Below are positions 25,472 to 34,472 of a DNA stretch of 64,000 nucleotides, piece by piece. How positions within the stretch are numbered: position 1 is the first letter of the stretch; every line of letters begins with the position of its first letter. Made by a program: the position numbers and the translations under genes. The notes below the pieces were generated by a model. That model was given only the letters and a program-made list of their open reading frames with translations, made no database searches and was not told the DNA's origin. Source of the DNA: GCA-2862585 sp965277895 (GTDB taxonomy: Bacteria > Bacteroidota > Bacteroidia > Flavobacteriales > UBA7312); contig CBDIDR010000001.1 in NCBI GenBank assembly GCA_965277895.1, positions 1,612,001-1,676,000 on the forward strand. Direction: 5' to 3'.

Positions 25472-26542
25472 TTAGTCTGTTTGGGTTGTACCTTCTTTTA
25501 GTCTTTCAGCATTTTCTGCTAATTTAAGCTCTTCGATGAACTTTTCAATATCACCATCAATAACATTTGAAAGGTTATACTGTGTCAGACCAATTCTATG
25601 ATCAGTTACTCTTCCTTGAGGGTAATTATATGTTCTGATTTTTGCAGAGCGGTCACCAGTAACAACCATTGATTTTCTTTTGCCAGAAAGCTCTTCCAAT
25701 CGTTTTTGCATTTCTATTTCGTAAATCCTTGAACGAAGAACTTTTAGGGCTTTGTCATAGTTTTTATGTTGAGATTTTTGGTCTTGACATTGGGCTACAA
25801 CGCCTGTTGGAATATGCGTAAGTCTTACTGCAGAATAGGTGGTGTTGACCGACTGACCACCAGGACCGGAAGAGCAATAAGTGTCTTTTCTGATGTCACT
25901 ATCTTTTATTTCAACATCAAATTCTTCTGCTTCAGGCATAACAACTACAGAAGCTGCAGATGTATGAACACGTCCTTGAGTTTCAGTTTGAGGAACTCTT
26001 TGAACACGGTGAACACCGGACTCAAATTTGAGCATTCCATAAACATCTTCTCCCTTTACATTAAATATTATTTCCTTATAACCTCCTGATGTTCCTTCTG
26101 CAACATCAACAAGCTCAGTTTTCCATCCTTTTGAGCCTGCATAATTTATATACATCCTGTAAAGGTCTCCTGTAAAAATACTAGCTTCATCTCCACCTGC
26201 TCCTGCACGTATTTCCACCACAGCATTTTTGGAATCGGCTGGGTCTTTAGGAATCAATAATACCTTGATGTCTTCTTCCATGGTATTCTTCAAGGGAGTG
26301 AGTTCATCAAGCTCCATTCGAGCCATTTCTTTCATCTCATCGTCTTTGAGCATCTCTTTTGCATTTTCGAGATTCGATAAAAGGTTTTTATAATTTTTGT
26401 AGGCTTCAATGATTGGCTGCAAGTCTTTATATTCTTTGTTCAATTGAATATACTGCTTCATATCAGAAATGATATTAGGGTCAACAATTAGTTGTGACAC
26501 TTCATCAAATCGAACTTTTATTGCTTCTAGCTTATCTAACAT
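25472..26542 (-). CDS. prfA: Peptide chain release factor 1
   Basis: Recognises UAA and UAG stop codons and triggers peptide release. 356 residues. The GGQ catalytic loop is in SSGPGGQSVNTTYSAVRLTH near residue 226. The anticodon-like PxT region is in the preceding domain, and EIRAGAGGDEASIFTGDL is conserved. It follows purM by 2 bases. Start ATG 26542. Confidence 0.96.
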   Translation of the reverse strand: MLDKLEAIKVRFDEVSQLIVDPNIISDMKQYIQLNKEYKDLQPIIEAYKNYKNLLSNLENAKEMLKDDEMKEMARMELDELTPLKNTMEEDIKVLLIPKDPADSKNAVVEIRAGAGGDEASIFTGDLYRMYINYAGSKGWKTELVDVAEGTSGGYKEIIFNVKGEDVYGMLKFESGVHRVQRVPQTETQGRVHTSAASVVVMPEAEEFDVEIKDSDIRKDTYCSSGPGGQSVNTTYSAVRLTHIPTGVVAQCQDQKSQHKNYDKALKVLRSRIYEIEMQKRLEELSGKRKSMVVTGDRSAKIRTYNYPQGRVTDHRIGLTQYNLSNVIDGDIEKFIEELKLAENAERLKEGTTQTD

Positions 26543-26544
26543 AA

Positions 26545-27711
26545 TTAATAAACAAATTCTCCATATTGACTTTTAATCGTCAATTTTTTACCCTCATTAG
26601 CCTCTACTCTTCCTACAACCTTAGCATCAACATTAAACTGCTTAGATATTGCAATGATATCGTCCGCTATTTCTTGAGGAACATATAATTCCATTCGATG
26701 CCCCATATTAAAGACCTTATACATTTCTTTCCAATCTGTATTTGATTCTTTTTGTATTAACTCAAATAAGGGAGGAATATCAAAAAGGTTGTCTTTTATC
26801 ACGTGAACATCATCTACAAAGTGTAAAACTTTAGTCTGTGCGCCTCCACTACAATGTACCATACCATGAATATGATTTCTGTAAGCATCAAGAATCTTTT
26901 TGATAACTGGAGCATAGGTACGTGTTGGTGAAAGTACTAATTTGCCGATATCAACAGTTAAATCATCTTGAGTATCTGTTAAGGATTTTGTCCCTGAATA
27001 AATTAAATCTTCTGGAACTGATGGGTCAAAACTTTCTGGGTATTTATTCGCTAAATATTTTGAAAAAACATCGTGTCGGGCAGAAGTTAAACCATTGCTT
27101 CCCATTCCACCATTATACTCAGACTCATAGCTTGCTTGCCCGAAGGATGAAAGTCCAACTATAACATCACCATCTTGAATATTATGATTTGAAATAACAT
27201 CTTCTCTTTTTAATCTAGCTAAAACGGTAGAATCTACTATAATTGTTCGGACTAAATCACCAACATCGGCAGTTTCTCCACCCGTTGATTTGATATCAAC
27301 ACCTTGATTTCTCAAATCGGAGAGCAATTCTTCAGTACCATTGATAATGGCCGAAATAACTTCACCAGGAATAAGATTTTTATTTCTACCGATAGTTGAA
27401 GAAAGTAAAATGTTATCTGTTACACCTACACAAAGTAAGTCGTCTAAATTCATTACTAGTGCATCTTGAGCTATTCCTTTCCAAACAGAAATATCACCAG
27501 TTTCTTTCCAATACATATAAGCTAATGACGATTTTGTACCAGCACCATCTGCGTGCATTACAACACAATAGTCGTCATCGTTTGACAAGTAGTCGGGAAC
27601 AATTTTACAAAATGCTTGAGGGAAAAGACCTTTATCCACATTTTTTATGGCACTGTGAACGTCTTCCTTGTCTGCTGAAACTCCTCTAAGATTGTATCTA
27701 TTACTTGACAT
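26545..27711 (-). CDS. purM: Phosphoribosylformylglycinamidine cyclo-ligase (AIR synthase)
   Basis: Fifth step of purine synthesis: FGAM plus ATP to AIR. I use the ATG at 27711 (MSSNRYNLRGVSADKEDVHS), 388 residues. A longer TTG-initiated frame to 27753 runs into the upstream terminator hairpin. PurM/PurL family motifs: HADGAGTKSSLAY near 55, STGGETADVGDLVRTI near 140, GMVHCSGGAQTKVL near 285. First gene of the long minus-strand train. Only 11 bases separate it from the porE-like gene's terminator, so its promoter must overlap that terminator or lie in porE-like. Confidence 0.92.
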   Translation of the reverse strand: MSSNRYNLRGVSADKEDVHSAIKNVDKGLFPQAFCKIVPDYLSNDDDYCVVMHADGAGTKSSLAYMYWKETGDISVWKGIAQDALVMNLDDLLCVGVTDNILLSSTIGRNKNLIPGEVISAIINGTEELLSDLRNQGVDIKSTGGETADVGDLVRTIIVDSTVLARLKREDVISNHNIQDGDVIVGLSSFGQASYESEYNGGMGSNGLTSARHDVFSKYLANKYPESFDPSVPEDLIYSGTKSLTDTQDDLTVDIGKLVLSPTRTYAPVIKKILDAYRNHIHGMVHCSGGAQTKVLHFVDDVHVIKDNLFDIPPLFELIQKESNTDWKEMYKVFNMGHRMELYVPQEIADDIIAISKQFNVDAKVVGRVEANEGKKLTIKSQYGEFVY

Positions 27712-27722
27712 ATTGGTAAAAA

Positions 27723-27750
27723 AAAGCATCTCGAAAAATCGAGACGCTTT
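27723..27750 (-). terminator. Terminator of the PorE-like gene
   Basis: Minus strand: AAAGC-x-TCTCGA / TCGAGA-x-GCTTT stem with an AAAA-type 4-base loop, followed by a run of T (the plus-strand A run at 27718-27725). It lies 19 bases after the PorE-like stop and only 11 bases before the purM ATG. Confidence 0.85.
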
Positions 27751-27758
27751 CAAATTTA
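27751..27758 (-). promoter_or_regulatory. Possible -7 box for purM
   Basis: TAAATTTG on the minus strand fits TAnnTTTG exactly and touches the upstream edge of the terminator hairpin. No TTG is seen at the expected -33 spacing. A start about 6 bases on would fall inside the terminator's first arm, so purM transcripts would escape it. Confidence 0.35.
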
Positions 27759-27768
27759 TTTAAATTAT

Positions 27769-29805
27769 TTACTTCTTCTTTACTAGTATTTCATCCTTTT
27801 CAACATCGTAAAAAGCATTCGATACCACTAAGAAATCTGTTCTTCTATTATATTGATGAGCTTTTTCTTTATCTTTATTTCTCTTGAGTTTATTCTCGAT
27901 GAAATCAGCAGACAAAATTGCTCCTGGTCTCAATTTTCCATCTTTAAGATCCATCACAAAAGGTTCTGTTTCACCCATTCCCTTAGCTACTAATCTTTTT
28001 GGCTTTATTCCTTTGTCAACCATATAGTCAACACAAATTTGAGCACGTCTTTGTGATAATTCAAGGTTAAACTCGTCACCTGCTCTACTATCTGTATGTG
28101 ATCGAAGTTGGATAACAACATTTGGATTTTTCTTGAGAACTAAAATCAAAGCATCTAACGCATTTTTAGATTCTTTTCTAAGTTTAGCACTATTATAATC
28201 GTACTCAATTCTTGGTAAAACTATCTCATCTTGAGTAGCTTCAAGTACAATGTCTTGAACTAAGTTAACTGACTCTTTTACACCAATTGTAGTTTCTGAG
28301 AAGTTATTAGAAAGGTAGCCTTCCTTACTTACAGTTATATTGTAGGATACATTTTCCTTAACAAAGTCTTTACCAAATAGGTATCTTCCAGAGTTATCTG
28401 TAACTGTTTCGGATTTACTTCCATCGCTACCAACTATTTCTACTTTTGCTCCGCTAACAACTTGACTAGATTTAACATCTGTGATAACTCCAGAGATAGT
28501 TAAATTAAGCTTTGGCAAATGGAATTGATAAATATCATCTCCTTTACTTCCAAGTCTATTAGATGATAAATATCCTTTTTCATCTTCATCTTCAAAGATT
28601 ATACCGAAGTCATCGTTAGATGAATTGATAGGACTCTTCATATTAGAAACTGAGCGAAGATTATTTTCACTGTCAAACTCAGCTTTAAAGATATCCATAC
28701 CACCCATTCCAACAAGACCGTCAGAAGAAAAGTATAATGAACCGTCGTTGTGAATGAAAGGGAATAATTCATTTCCACTTGTGTTTATTTTGTCACCCAT
28801 ATTGATAGGCTCACTCCATTCGTCTCTTTTAATTTTTTTGATGTACCAAATATCTTTTCCTCCAAATCCGCCTTTCATATCAGATGAGAAATACAATACT
28901 TTACCGTCTCCTCTGAGTGAAGGGTGAGCAAAACTGCTAATACTATCATATGGAAGTGGCAATAATACCGGAGAAATCCAGCTCTTGCCTTTTTTTCTTG
29001 AAAAGTAAATTTCACATGTTGGTATAGGCTTCACTTTCGAATTTTCCATACATCTTGTGAAGTACAGTTCGTTACCACGAGCGTTCATTGTTGGTGTTGC
29101 TTCGTGGTTTGAGGTGTTCATAGGTTCTTCAAATGGTGTAGGCTTTGACCATCTGTTTTTCTTTTTATCGTACTTAGACCAATAAATATCTGTGTATGAA
29201 TTTCCTGTAAAACCATCAGTAGCTTTTCCTAAGGAACCATCTCTGGACGAAGTGAAAAATAATTCATCGTAATCTTTGCTCGCATAGCAAGGGGAATACT
29301 CTTCTTGGTTGGTATTGTGTGGAAAAGGCGTAAGTACATATCGCGTTGGATTTTGCAAGGCATCAAGGGCAAACATACATGACGCAATGCCTTTGTCAGC
29401 TCTATCGTCATTAGATTTTAGCTCTTTATACTTTTCAAATTGTACTACAGCTTCTGAAAATTTCTTTTGTTTTTGCAATACTTGAGCATATCTTAAATAT
29501 ACTTCAGCGTGAGGATATTTAGCTTTGATGGCTCTTTTGTACATTGCAGTTGCCTTTTTCAAATATATAGGCGTGCCAATATTTCGTGCACACTCGGCTT
29601 GCAAGAAAATCAATTCGGCTTTCTTTGCTCTATTTTTTTCTTTTGTATAATCTTCTTTATAAAGTTTTTCAGCCTCATGATAGTTTTGCATCATAAAAGC
29701 TTTATCAGCCTTTGATGTTTTAACTTTCTTAGACGAATTTTGAGAAACTAAAGTGGTTGACGATAAAATAATTAATAGCGCCGTAAGTGAAAGTAAATGT
29801 TTCAT
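27769..29805 (-). CDS. PorE-like envelope protein (TPR, beta-propeller, CRD, OmpA domain)
   Basis: 678 residues with signal peptide MKHLLSLTALLIILSSTTLV. Order of domains: TPR-like helices (about 30-140), PD40/WD40-type propeller blades with repeated Y/LYFSSD motifs (about 160-430), a carboxypeptidase regulatory-like domain (SGVITDVKSSQVVSGAKVEI, about 435-525), and a C-terminal OmpA domain that binds peptidoglycan (VVIQLRSHTDSRAGDEFNLELS-type, near 565; quoted over its key residues). This order and length match PorE of type IX secretion (about 670 residues). Paralogues of this architecture exist, so PorE identity is probable and not proven. Confidence 0.8.
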   Translation of the reverse strand: MKHLLSLTALLIILSSTTLVSQNSSKKVKTSKADKAFMMQNYHEAEKLYKEDYTKEKNRAKKAELIFLQAECARNIGTPIYLKKATAMYKRAIKAKYPHAEVYLRYAQVLQKQKKFSEAVVQFEKYKELKSNDDRADKGIASCMFALDALQNPTRYVLTPFPHNTNQEEYSPCYASKDYDELFFTSSRDGSLGKATDGFTGNSYTDIYWSKYDKKKNRWSKPTPFEEPMNTSNHEATPTMNARGNELYFTRCMENSKVKPIPTCEIYFSRKKGKSWISPVLLPLPYDSISSFAHPSLRGDGKVLYFSSDMKGGFGGKDIWYIKKIKRDEWSEPINMGDKINTSGNELFPFIHNDGSLYFSSDGLVGMGGMDIFKAEFDSENNLRSVSNMKSPINSSNDDFGIIFEDEDEKGYLSSNRLGSKGDDIYQFHLPKLNLTISGVITDVKSSQVVSGAKVEIVGSDGSKSETVTDNSGRYLFGKDFVKENVSYNITVSKEGYLSNNFSETTIGVKESVNLVQDIVLEATQDEIVLPRIEYDYNSAKLRKESKNALDALILVLKKNPNVVIQLRSHTDSRAGDEFNLELSQRRAQICVDYMVDKGIKPKRLVAKGMGETEPFVMDLKDGKLRPGAILSADFIENKLKRNKDKEKAHQYNRRTDFLVVSNAFYDVEKDEILVKKK

Positions 29806-29907
29806 TTTTTGTACTTAGAATTTTTGCTAAAATAAGGATTTATTTCTTTTGAAAAAGACACAAGTAAATATCTATTAAAAAGTTGTTAATAATTTTAGAA
29901 TTTGCCC

Positions 29908-29938
29908 ATTGAAATAATTATAAAATAAGGTAGTTTTG
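29908..29938 (+). promoter_or_regulatory. Promoter of glutamine synthetase
   Basis: ATTG at 29908-29911, 19-base spacer and TAGTTTTG at 29931-29938, matching the Bacteroidota consensus. Predicted leader is about 35 bases. Confidence 0.65.
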
Positions 29939-29979
29939 TGTAATAAATACACATTATAAAAATTTAGCATCCAAAAAAA

Positions 29980-30987
29980 ATGAAAAAAAGCAAACTTGAG
30001 TACATTTGGCTAGATGGTCATGTACCAACACAAAACATGAGAAGCAAGACTAAAGTTTTAAACGACTTCAGTGGTAAATTAGAAGATTGTCCTACTTGGT
30101 CTTTTGATGGAAGTTCTACACAACAAGCATCTGGTGGTTCATCAGATTGTCTTTTGAAACCTGTTGCAATTTATCCAGATCCTAGCAGAATTAACGGTTA
30201 CTTAGTTATGACTGAGGTGTTAAATGCTGATGGGACTGCTCACGAATCAAACGGTAGAGCTACTATCGACGACGATGATAATGATTTTTGGTTTGGCTTC
30301 GAACAAGAATACTTTATCATGGATAAAAACACTCAACTTCCTTTAGGCTTCCCACTAGGTGGTTATCCTGGTCCTCAAGGATTATACTATTGTTCTGTTG
30401 GTGGAAGAAACACTCATGGAAGGGAATTTGTAGAAGAACATGCTGATTTGTGTATTGAGGCTGGATTGAACTTCGAAGGCATTAACCAAGAGGTTGCTAG
30501 TGGTCAATGGGAATTCCAACTTTTTGCAAAAGGTGCTAAAAAAGCTGGTGACGAAATATGGATTGCTAGATATCTTTTGGATAGATTAACCGAGAGCTAC
30601 GGTTATTACATTGAGTATCATCCTAAACCTGTCAAAGGAGATTGGAATGGTTCTGGTATGCACGCCAACTTCTCGAACAACACATTGAGAACGTGTGGTT
30701 CGCAAGAAGTTTATGAAAAAATCTGTGAAGCTTTTAGACCAGTAACAGATGAGCACATTAGTGTATACGGTGCATACAACGACGAACGCTTAACTGGCCT
30801 TCATGAAACAGCTTCAATTAACGACTTCAGTTATGGTATTTCTGATAGAGGAGCTTCTATTAGAATTCCTATTTTGACTGTTGAAAATGGTTGGAAAGGA
30901 TGGTTAGAGGACAGACGTCCTGCATCTAACGGTGATCCTTACAAAATTGCAGCAAGAATTGTTAAGACTGTAAAAGGAGCAATCTAA
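29980..30987 (+). CDS. glnA: Glutamine synthetase, eukaryotic-like type II
   Basis: ATP-dependent amidation of glutamate to glutamine. 335 residues, far shorter than GSI (about 470) or GSIII (about 730). Type II features: beta-grasp start YIWLDGHVPTQNMRSKTKVL, PTWSFDGSSTQQASG near 40, glutamate/metal-binding WFGFEQEYFIMD near 100, NFEGINQEVASGQWEFQ near 165, GDWNGSGMHANFS near 217 and ASIRIPILT near 290. No adenylylation site of the GSI type. Stand-alone gene with its own promoter and terminator; no glnB or amtB nearby. Confidence 0.93.
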   Translation: MKKSKLEYIWLDGHVPTQNMRSKTKVLNDFSGKLEDCPTWSFDGSSTQQASGGSSDCLLKPVAIYPDPSRINGYLVMTEVLNADGTAHESNGRATIDDDDNDFWFGFEQEYFIMDKNTQLPLGFPLGGYPGPQGLYYCSVGGRNTHGREFVEEHADLCIEAGLNFEGINQEVASGQWEFQLFAKGAKKAGDEIWIARYLLDRLTESYGYYIEYHPKPVKGDWNGSGMHANFSNNTLRTCGSQEVYEKICEAFRPVTDEHISVYGAYNDERLTGLHETASINDFSYGISDRGASIRIPILTVENGWKGWLEDRRPASNGDPYKIAARIVKTVKGAI

Positions 30988-31009
30988 AATTTAATTAATT
31001 TAAAATTAA

Positions 31010-31040
31010 AAACCAGCATCCTTGATGCTGGTTTTTTTTA
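31010..31040. terminator. Bidirectional terminator between glnA and tatA
   Basis: ACCAGCATC / GATGCTGGT stem with a 3-base loop, flanked by an A run on the left and a T run of eight on the right. It serves glnA on the plus strand and, through TTTTTAATTTT on the other strand, the convergent tatA. Confidence 0.9.
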
Positions 31041-31041
31041 T

Positions 31042-31266
31042 CTATTTCTTTAAGTCTTTTTCTACTTTCTGAACTTCTTCCTTTACAGAGGTTGCTGTTG
31101 AACGAATTTCTCGCTTTATATCGTCAGAAGCATCTTTTAGTTCTCGTAGCCCTTTGCCTAATCCACGAGCAAGTTCAGGAATTTTCTTTGAACCAAATAG
31201 CATTACTACTACAAGCATTATTATAACTATCTCAGGTCCTCCAATAAATAAAATTACATTCAACAT
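31042..31266 (-). CDS. tatA: Sec-independent translocase TatA/E-type subunit
   Basis: 74 residues. One membrane helix at about residues 8-24 (GGPEIVIIMLVVVMLFG), the FGSKKIPELARGLGKGLREL hinge and amphipathic helix, then a charged tail (EEVQKVEKDLKK). It polymerises to form the Tat pore for folded proteins. No tatC is in the window. It follows secDF across a terminator and could be expressed separately. Confidence 0.93.
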   Translation of the reverse strand: MLNVILFIGGPEIVIIMLVVVMLFGSKKIPELARGLGKGLRELKDASDDIKREIRSTATSVKEEVQKVEKDLKK

Positions 31267-31315
31267 AATAGGTTTTAGTTTGAATAATTCTCCTACAAAT
31301 TTAAGGGTTCATAAT

Positions 31316-31341
31316 AAAAATGCCTCAAAAAGAGGCATTTA
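31316..31341 (-). terminator. Terminator of secDF
   Basis: Minus strand: AAATGCCTC / GAGGCATTT stem with a 4-5-base T loop, followed by TTATTAT. It lies 24 bases after the secDF stop. Confidence 0.85.
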
Positions 31342-31364
31342 AATTTATAATATGGTTAAAAAAT

Positions 31365-34334
31365 CTACTTCTTTTCAGTGACAGATTTCTTAATTGTATC
31401 TAGCATAATTGGTGATGCAACAAATAAGGAGGAGTATGTTCCTACTACAACACCTACCATCAACGCAAACATAAATCCTCTAATTACTTCTCCTCCAAAT
31501 AGGAAGATAACAAGTAGAACAAAGAATGTAGTTAAAGATGTATTAACTGTTCTACTCAATGTACTGTTAAGTGCGTTGTTCACAAGAGAATTAAACTCTT
31601 TCTTCTTGTAGATTGCCATATGCTCACGAATACGGTCAAATACAACCACTGTATCGTTAAGAGAATAACCAATAATAGTTAAAAGAGCAGCGATAAACGC
31701 TTGGTCAATTTCGAGTGAGAATGGTAATACTCCATAGAAAATTGAGAATATTGACAATACAATCAATACATCATGGAATACGGCTGCAACAGCACCCAAA
31801 CTAAATTGCCATTTTCTAAATCTTAGTAAGATATATAAGAATATAATGAATAAAGAAAAGATGATTGACCATAATGCTGATACTTTAATATCATCTGCGA
31901 TAGTTGGCCCAACTTTCTGTGAACTCATTACTTCATAAGAACCAAACTGAGTTAATCCAGCATCTAACTGAGTAAGTACTAAATCATCAGCAGTTAACTC
32001 TGTACTTTCTATTAAGTATTTAGTGGTTATTTTAACTTGATTTTCGTCACCAAATGTTTTTACTTCTGGGAACATTTTTAATCCGTCTTCATCAACAAAA
32101 TAATTCGCTAAAGAACTTCTTAACTCTTCATTTTCAATAGCAGCAGCATCAAATCTTACCACAAATGTTCTACCACCCTTAAAGTCAACACCATAGTTTA
32201 ACTTTTTAGTTACAAGCGAACCGATTCCAATAAGAATTAGTACTGATGATATAGCATAAAAGACTTTTCTTTTTCCAATAAAATCGATAGCAGTGTTTTT
32301 GAATGCACCTCTAGTGATTTTATTATCAAAGGAAACTGTGTCTTTCTTGCTAAGTCTCCAGTAGAATACTAGTCTTGTAATGAATATGGCTGAGAACAGT
32401 GAGGTTAAAATACCAATTACTAAAGTTGTTGCAAAGCCTTTAATTGGTCCAGAACCAAATACATATAGCACTATACCAGTTAGTAAAGTTGTTACGTTTG
32501 CATCAATAATAGAACTGTAAGCATTTTTATAACCATCGGCAACAGCTAATTTAAGCCCTTTACCGTTTAATAATTCTTCTCTAATTCTTTCGTAGATAAG
32601 AACATTTGCATCAACGGACATACCAATAGTTAGAACAATACCCGCAATTCCTGGTAATGTTAAAACAGCACCAATTGATGATAATACTCCAAATACAAAA
32701 AATAGGTTTGCTAATAGAGCAATATTAGAAACTAATCCAGCAAAGCTATAGTAGAACATCATATACACTAATACCAATGCCAATGCTATAATAAAGGATT
32801 TAAGTCCTGAGTCAATAGCTTCTTTACCTAGAGAAGGTCCAACGATTGCTTCTTCAATAATTCTAGCAGGGGCTGGTAATTTACCTGACTTTAAAATGTT
32901 AGATAAGTCATTCGCTTCATTGATAGTGAAGTTACCTGTAATCTGAGATCTTCCTCCTGAAATTTCAGCCTGAACTGTTGGGAAAGAATACACATAATCG
33001 TCAAGTACAATAGCAATGCTTTTACCAATATTATCCGCAGTTAATCTTTTCCATTGTCTTGAGCCTTCAGCACTCATTGTCATGGATACTTCTGGCACAC
33101 CATTAAATTGACCGAAATCTGTTCTTGCATCTGTAACAACATCACCTTCCATAGCTGCATTGCCATCTCTTGAGGTAACTCTTAAGGCTACTAATTGAAC
33201 GAATTTTCCTTCTGGGTCATATGGCTTTACTGTCCAAGAAAACTTAATGTCACGAGGTAAAATATCTTTAACCTCTTCCATTCTTAAGAACTCATTTACT
33301 TTTGCAGTGTCTTTAATATCTGAAATACCACAAACTGGCCCACCATTTGGTTGATTTGTTTGACTGATATTTGGGTATAATACAGCATAAAGTGGATTTT
33401 CTCTTGAAAACTGCTCTGCTGAAAGTGCTGTACTATCCGAAGTTACTTCAGAACCTTCACTTAACTCATCAATAGATAAATCTGAAATCATGTCTTCAGA
33501 ACTATCATCAGCTTCTTCAGAAGACTCTGTGTCTTCAGCAGCAACTTCTTCTACTTCTTCAACAGTTGACTTTAGAAATGTATTTATTTGGTCAATAAGA
33601 CCTATTACTTCAGTATTTTCATAGGTTTCCCAAAACTCTAACTGAGCTGTTCCTTGTAATAATTTTCTAACTCTTTCAGGGTCTTTAACACCAGGTAATT
33701 CAACTAAGATTCTTCCTGAACCTTCTAGTCGTTGAATATTTGGCTGAGTAACTCCGAATCGGTCAATTCTTGAACGAAGAATGTTAAATGAACGACTGAT
33801 AGCGTCCTCAACCTCTAGTCCGATAACCCCTAAGACTTCTTCATTTGTTGAGTTGGAATTGATTTTATCTTTTAACTCAGGGGTGTAAAATATAGATGCT
33901 AACTTTCCATCAGGGTTTACCTCTGAAAATGATTGTCCAAATAGGGTAACGAAGTTATCTTGACTGTCTCTTTGTTTTTCTTGAGCAAGTTTTATAGCAG
34001 AGTTAAAGGTTTCATCTGAATTGTAGTTTGACATTGCACGAATAACGTCAACGACAGATACTTCTAATGTAACGTTCATTCCACCTTTAAGGTCAAGACC
34101 AAGATTGATTTCTCTAGATTTACACTCGTTATATGTGTAATTCTTAAGTCCAATATTATATATAGGCTCAGTAGCTATAGAGTCAAGGTATCTTTTTTCT
34201 TTAATTTCATCTCCGTTGGAGTACTCAACTGCATCTTCTTCAATTCCTTTTACAATAGATGTAAACGATAATTGATATAAACATACAATTGCAAATACAA
34301 TTGCAAACAGAGAAACAAAACTTTTATTTTGCAT
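31365..34334 (-). CDS. secDF: Fused protein-export membrane protein SecDF
   Basis: Uses the proton gradient to complete protein export at SecYEG. 989 residues. SecD part: first helix (7-27), GLDLKGGMNVTLEVSVVDVI near 75, P1 periplasmic region with an acidic low-complexity stretch (about 245-285), and helices from about 505. SecF part begins near 650 with NYGVDFKGGRTFVVRF and ends with helices containing GYSLNDTVVVFDRIREH. Fusion is normal for Bacteroidota. Its own promoter lies at 34358-34388. Confidence 0.96.
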   Translation of the reverse strand: MQNKSFVSLFAIVFAIVCLYQLSFTSIVKGIEEDAVEYSNGDEIKEKRYLDSIATEPIYNIGLKNYTYNECKSREINLGLDLKGGMNVTLEVSVVDVIRAMSNYNSDETFNSAIKLAQEKQRDSQDNFVTLFGQSFSEVNPDGKLASIFYTPELKDKINSNSTNEEVLGVIGLEVEDAISRSFNILRSRIDRFGVTQPNIQRLEGSGRILVELPGVKDPERVRKLLQGTAQLEFWETYENTEVIGLIDQINTFLKSTVEEVEEVAAEDTESSEEADDSSEDMISDLSIDELSEGSEVTSDSTALSAEQFSRENPLYAVLYPNISQTNQPNGGPVCGISDIKDTAKVNEFLRMEEVKDILPRDIKFSWTVKPYDPEGKFVQLVALRVTSRDGNAAMEGDVVTDARTDFGQFNGVPEVSMTMSAEGSRQWKRLTADNIGKSIAIVLDDYVYSFPTVQAEISGGRSQITGNFTINEANDLSNILKSGKLPAPARIIEEAIVGPSLGKEAIDSGLKSFIIALALVLVYMMFYYSFAGLVSNIALLANLFFVFGVLSSIGAVLTLPGIAGIVLTIGMSVDANVLIYERIREELLNGKGLKLAVADGYKNAYSSIIDANVTTLLTGIVLYVFGSGPIKGFATTLVIGILTSLFSAIFITRLVFYWRLSKKDTVSFDNKITRGAFKNTAIDFIGKRKVFYAISSVLILIGIGSLVTKKLNYGVDFKGGRTFVVRFDAAAIENEELRSSLANYFVDEDGLKMFPEVKTFGDENQVKITTKYLIESTELTADDLVLTQLDAGLTQFGSYEVMSSQKVGPTIADDIKVSALWSIIFSLFIIFLYILLRFRKWQFSLGAVAAVFHDVLIVLSIFSIFYGVLPFSLEIDQAFIAALLTIIGYSLNDTVVVFDRIREHMAIYKKKEFNSLVNNALNSTLSRTVNTSLTTFFVLLVIFLFGGEVIRGFMFALMVGVVVGTYSSLFVASPIMLDTIKKSVTEKK

Positions 34335-34357
34335 AATTGTGATTAGTTTAGAACGGG

Positions 34358-34388
34358 CAAATATAGTTTTTCAATTTTGAAATAGCAA
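34358..34388 (-). promoter_or_regulatory. Promoter of secDF
   Basis: Minus strand: TTG (34386-34388), 20-base spacer, TATATTTG (34358-34365), an exact TAnnTTTG box. Predicted leader about 20 bases. Confidence 0.65.
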
Positions 34389-34457
34389 TTGAAAAAACAA
34401 TAAGGAATAATAGCTGAATTGTTAAGCAAAGACTACTATATATATTTATATATGTCG

Positions 34458-34465
34458 TAAATTTG
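34458..34465 (+). promoter_or_regulatory. Possible -7 box for the FG-GAP T9SS gene
   Basis: TAAATTTG fits TAnnTTTG and ends 7 bases before the ATG at 34473. No TTG is found at the usual -33 spacing. If real, the transcript would start at or just before the ATG (near-leaderless). Confidence 0.35.
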
Positions 34466-34472
34466 TGCTAGT

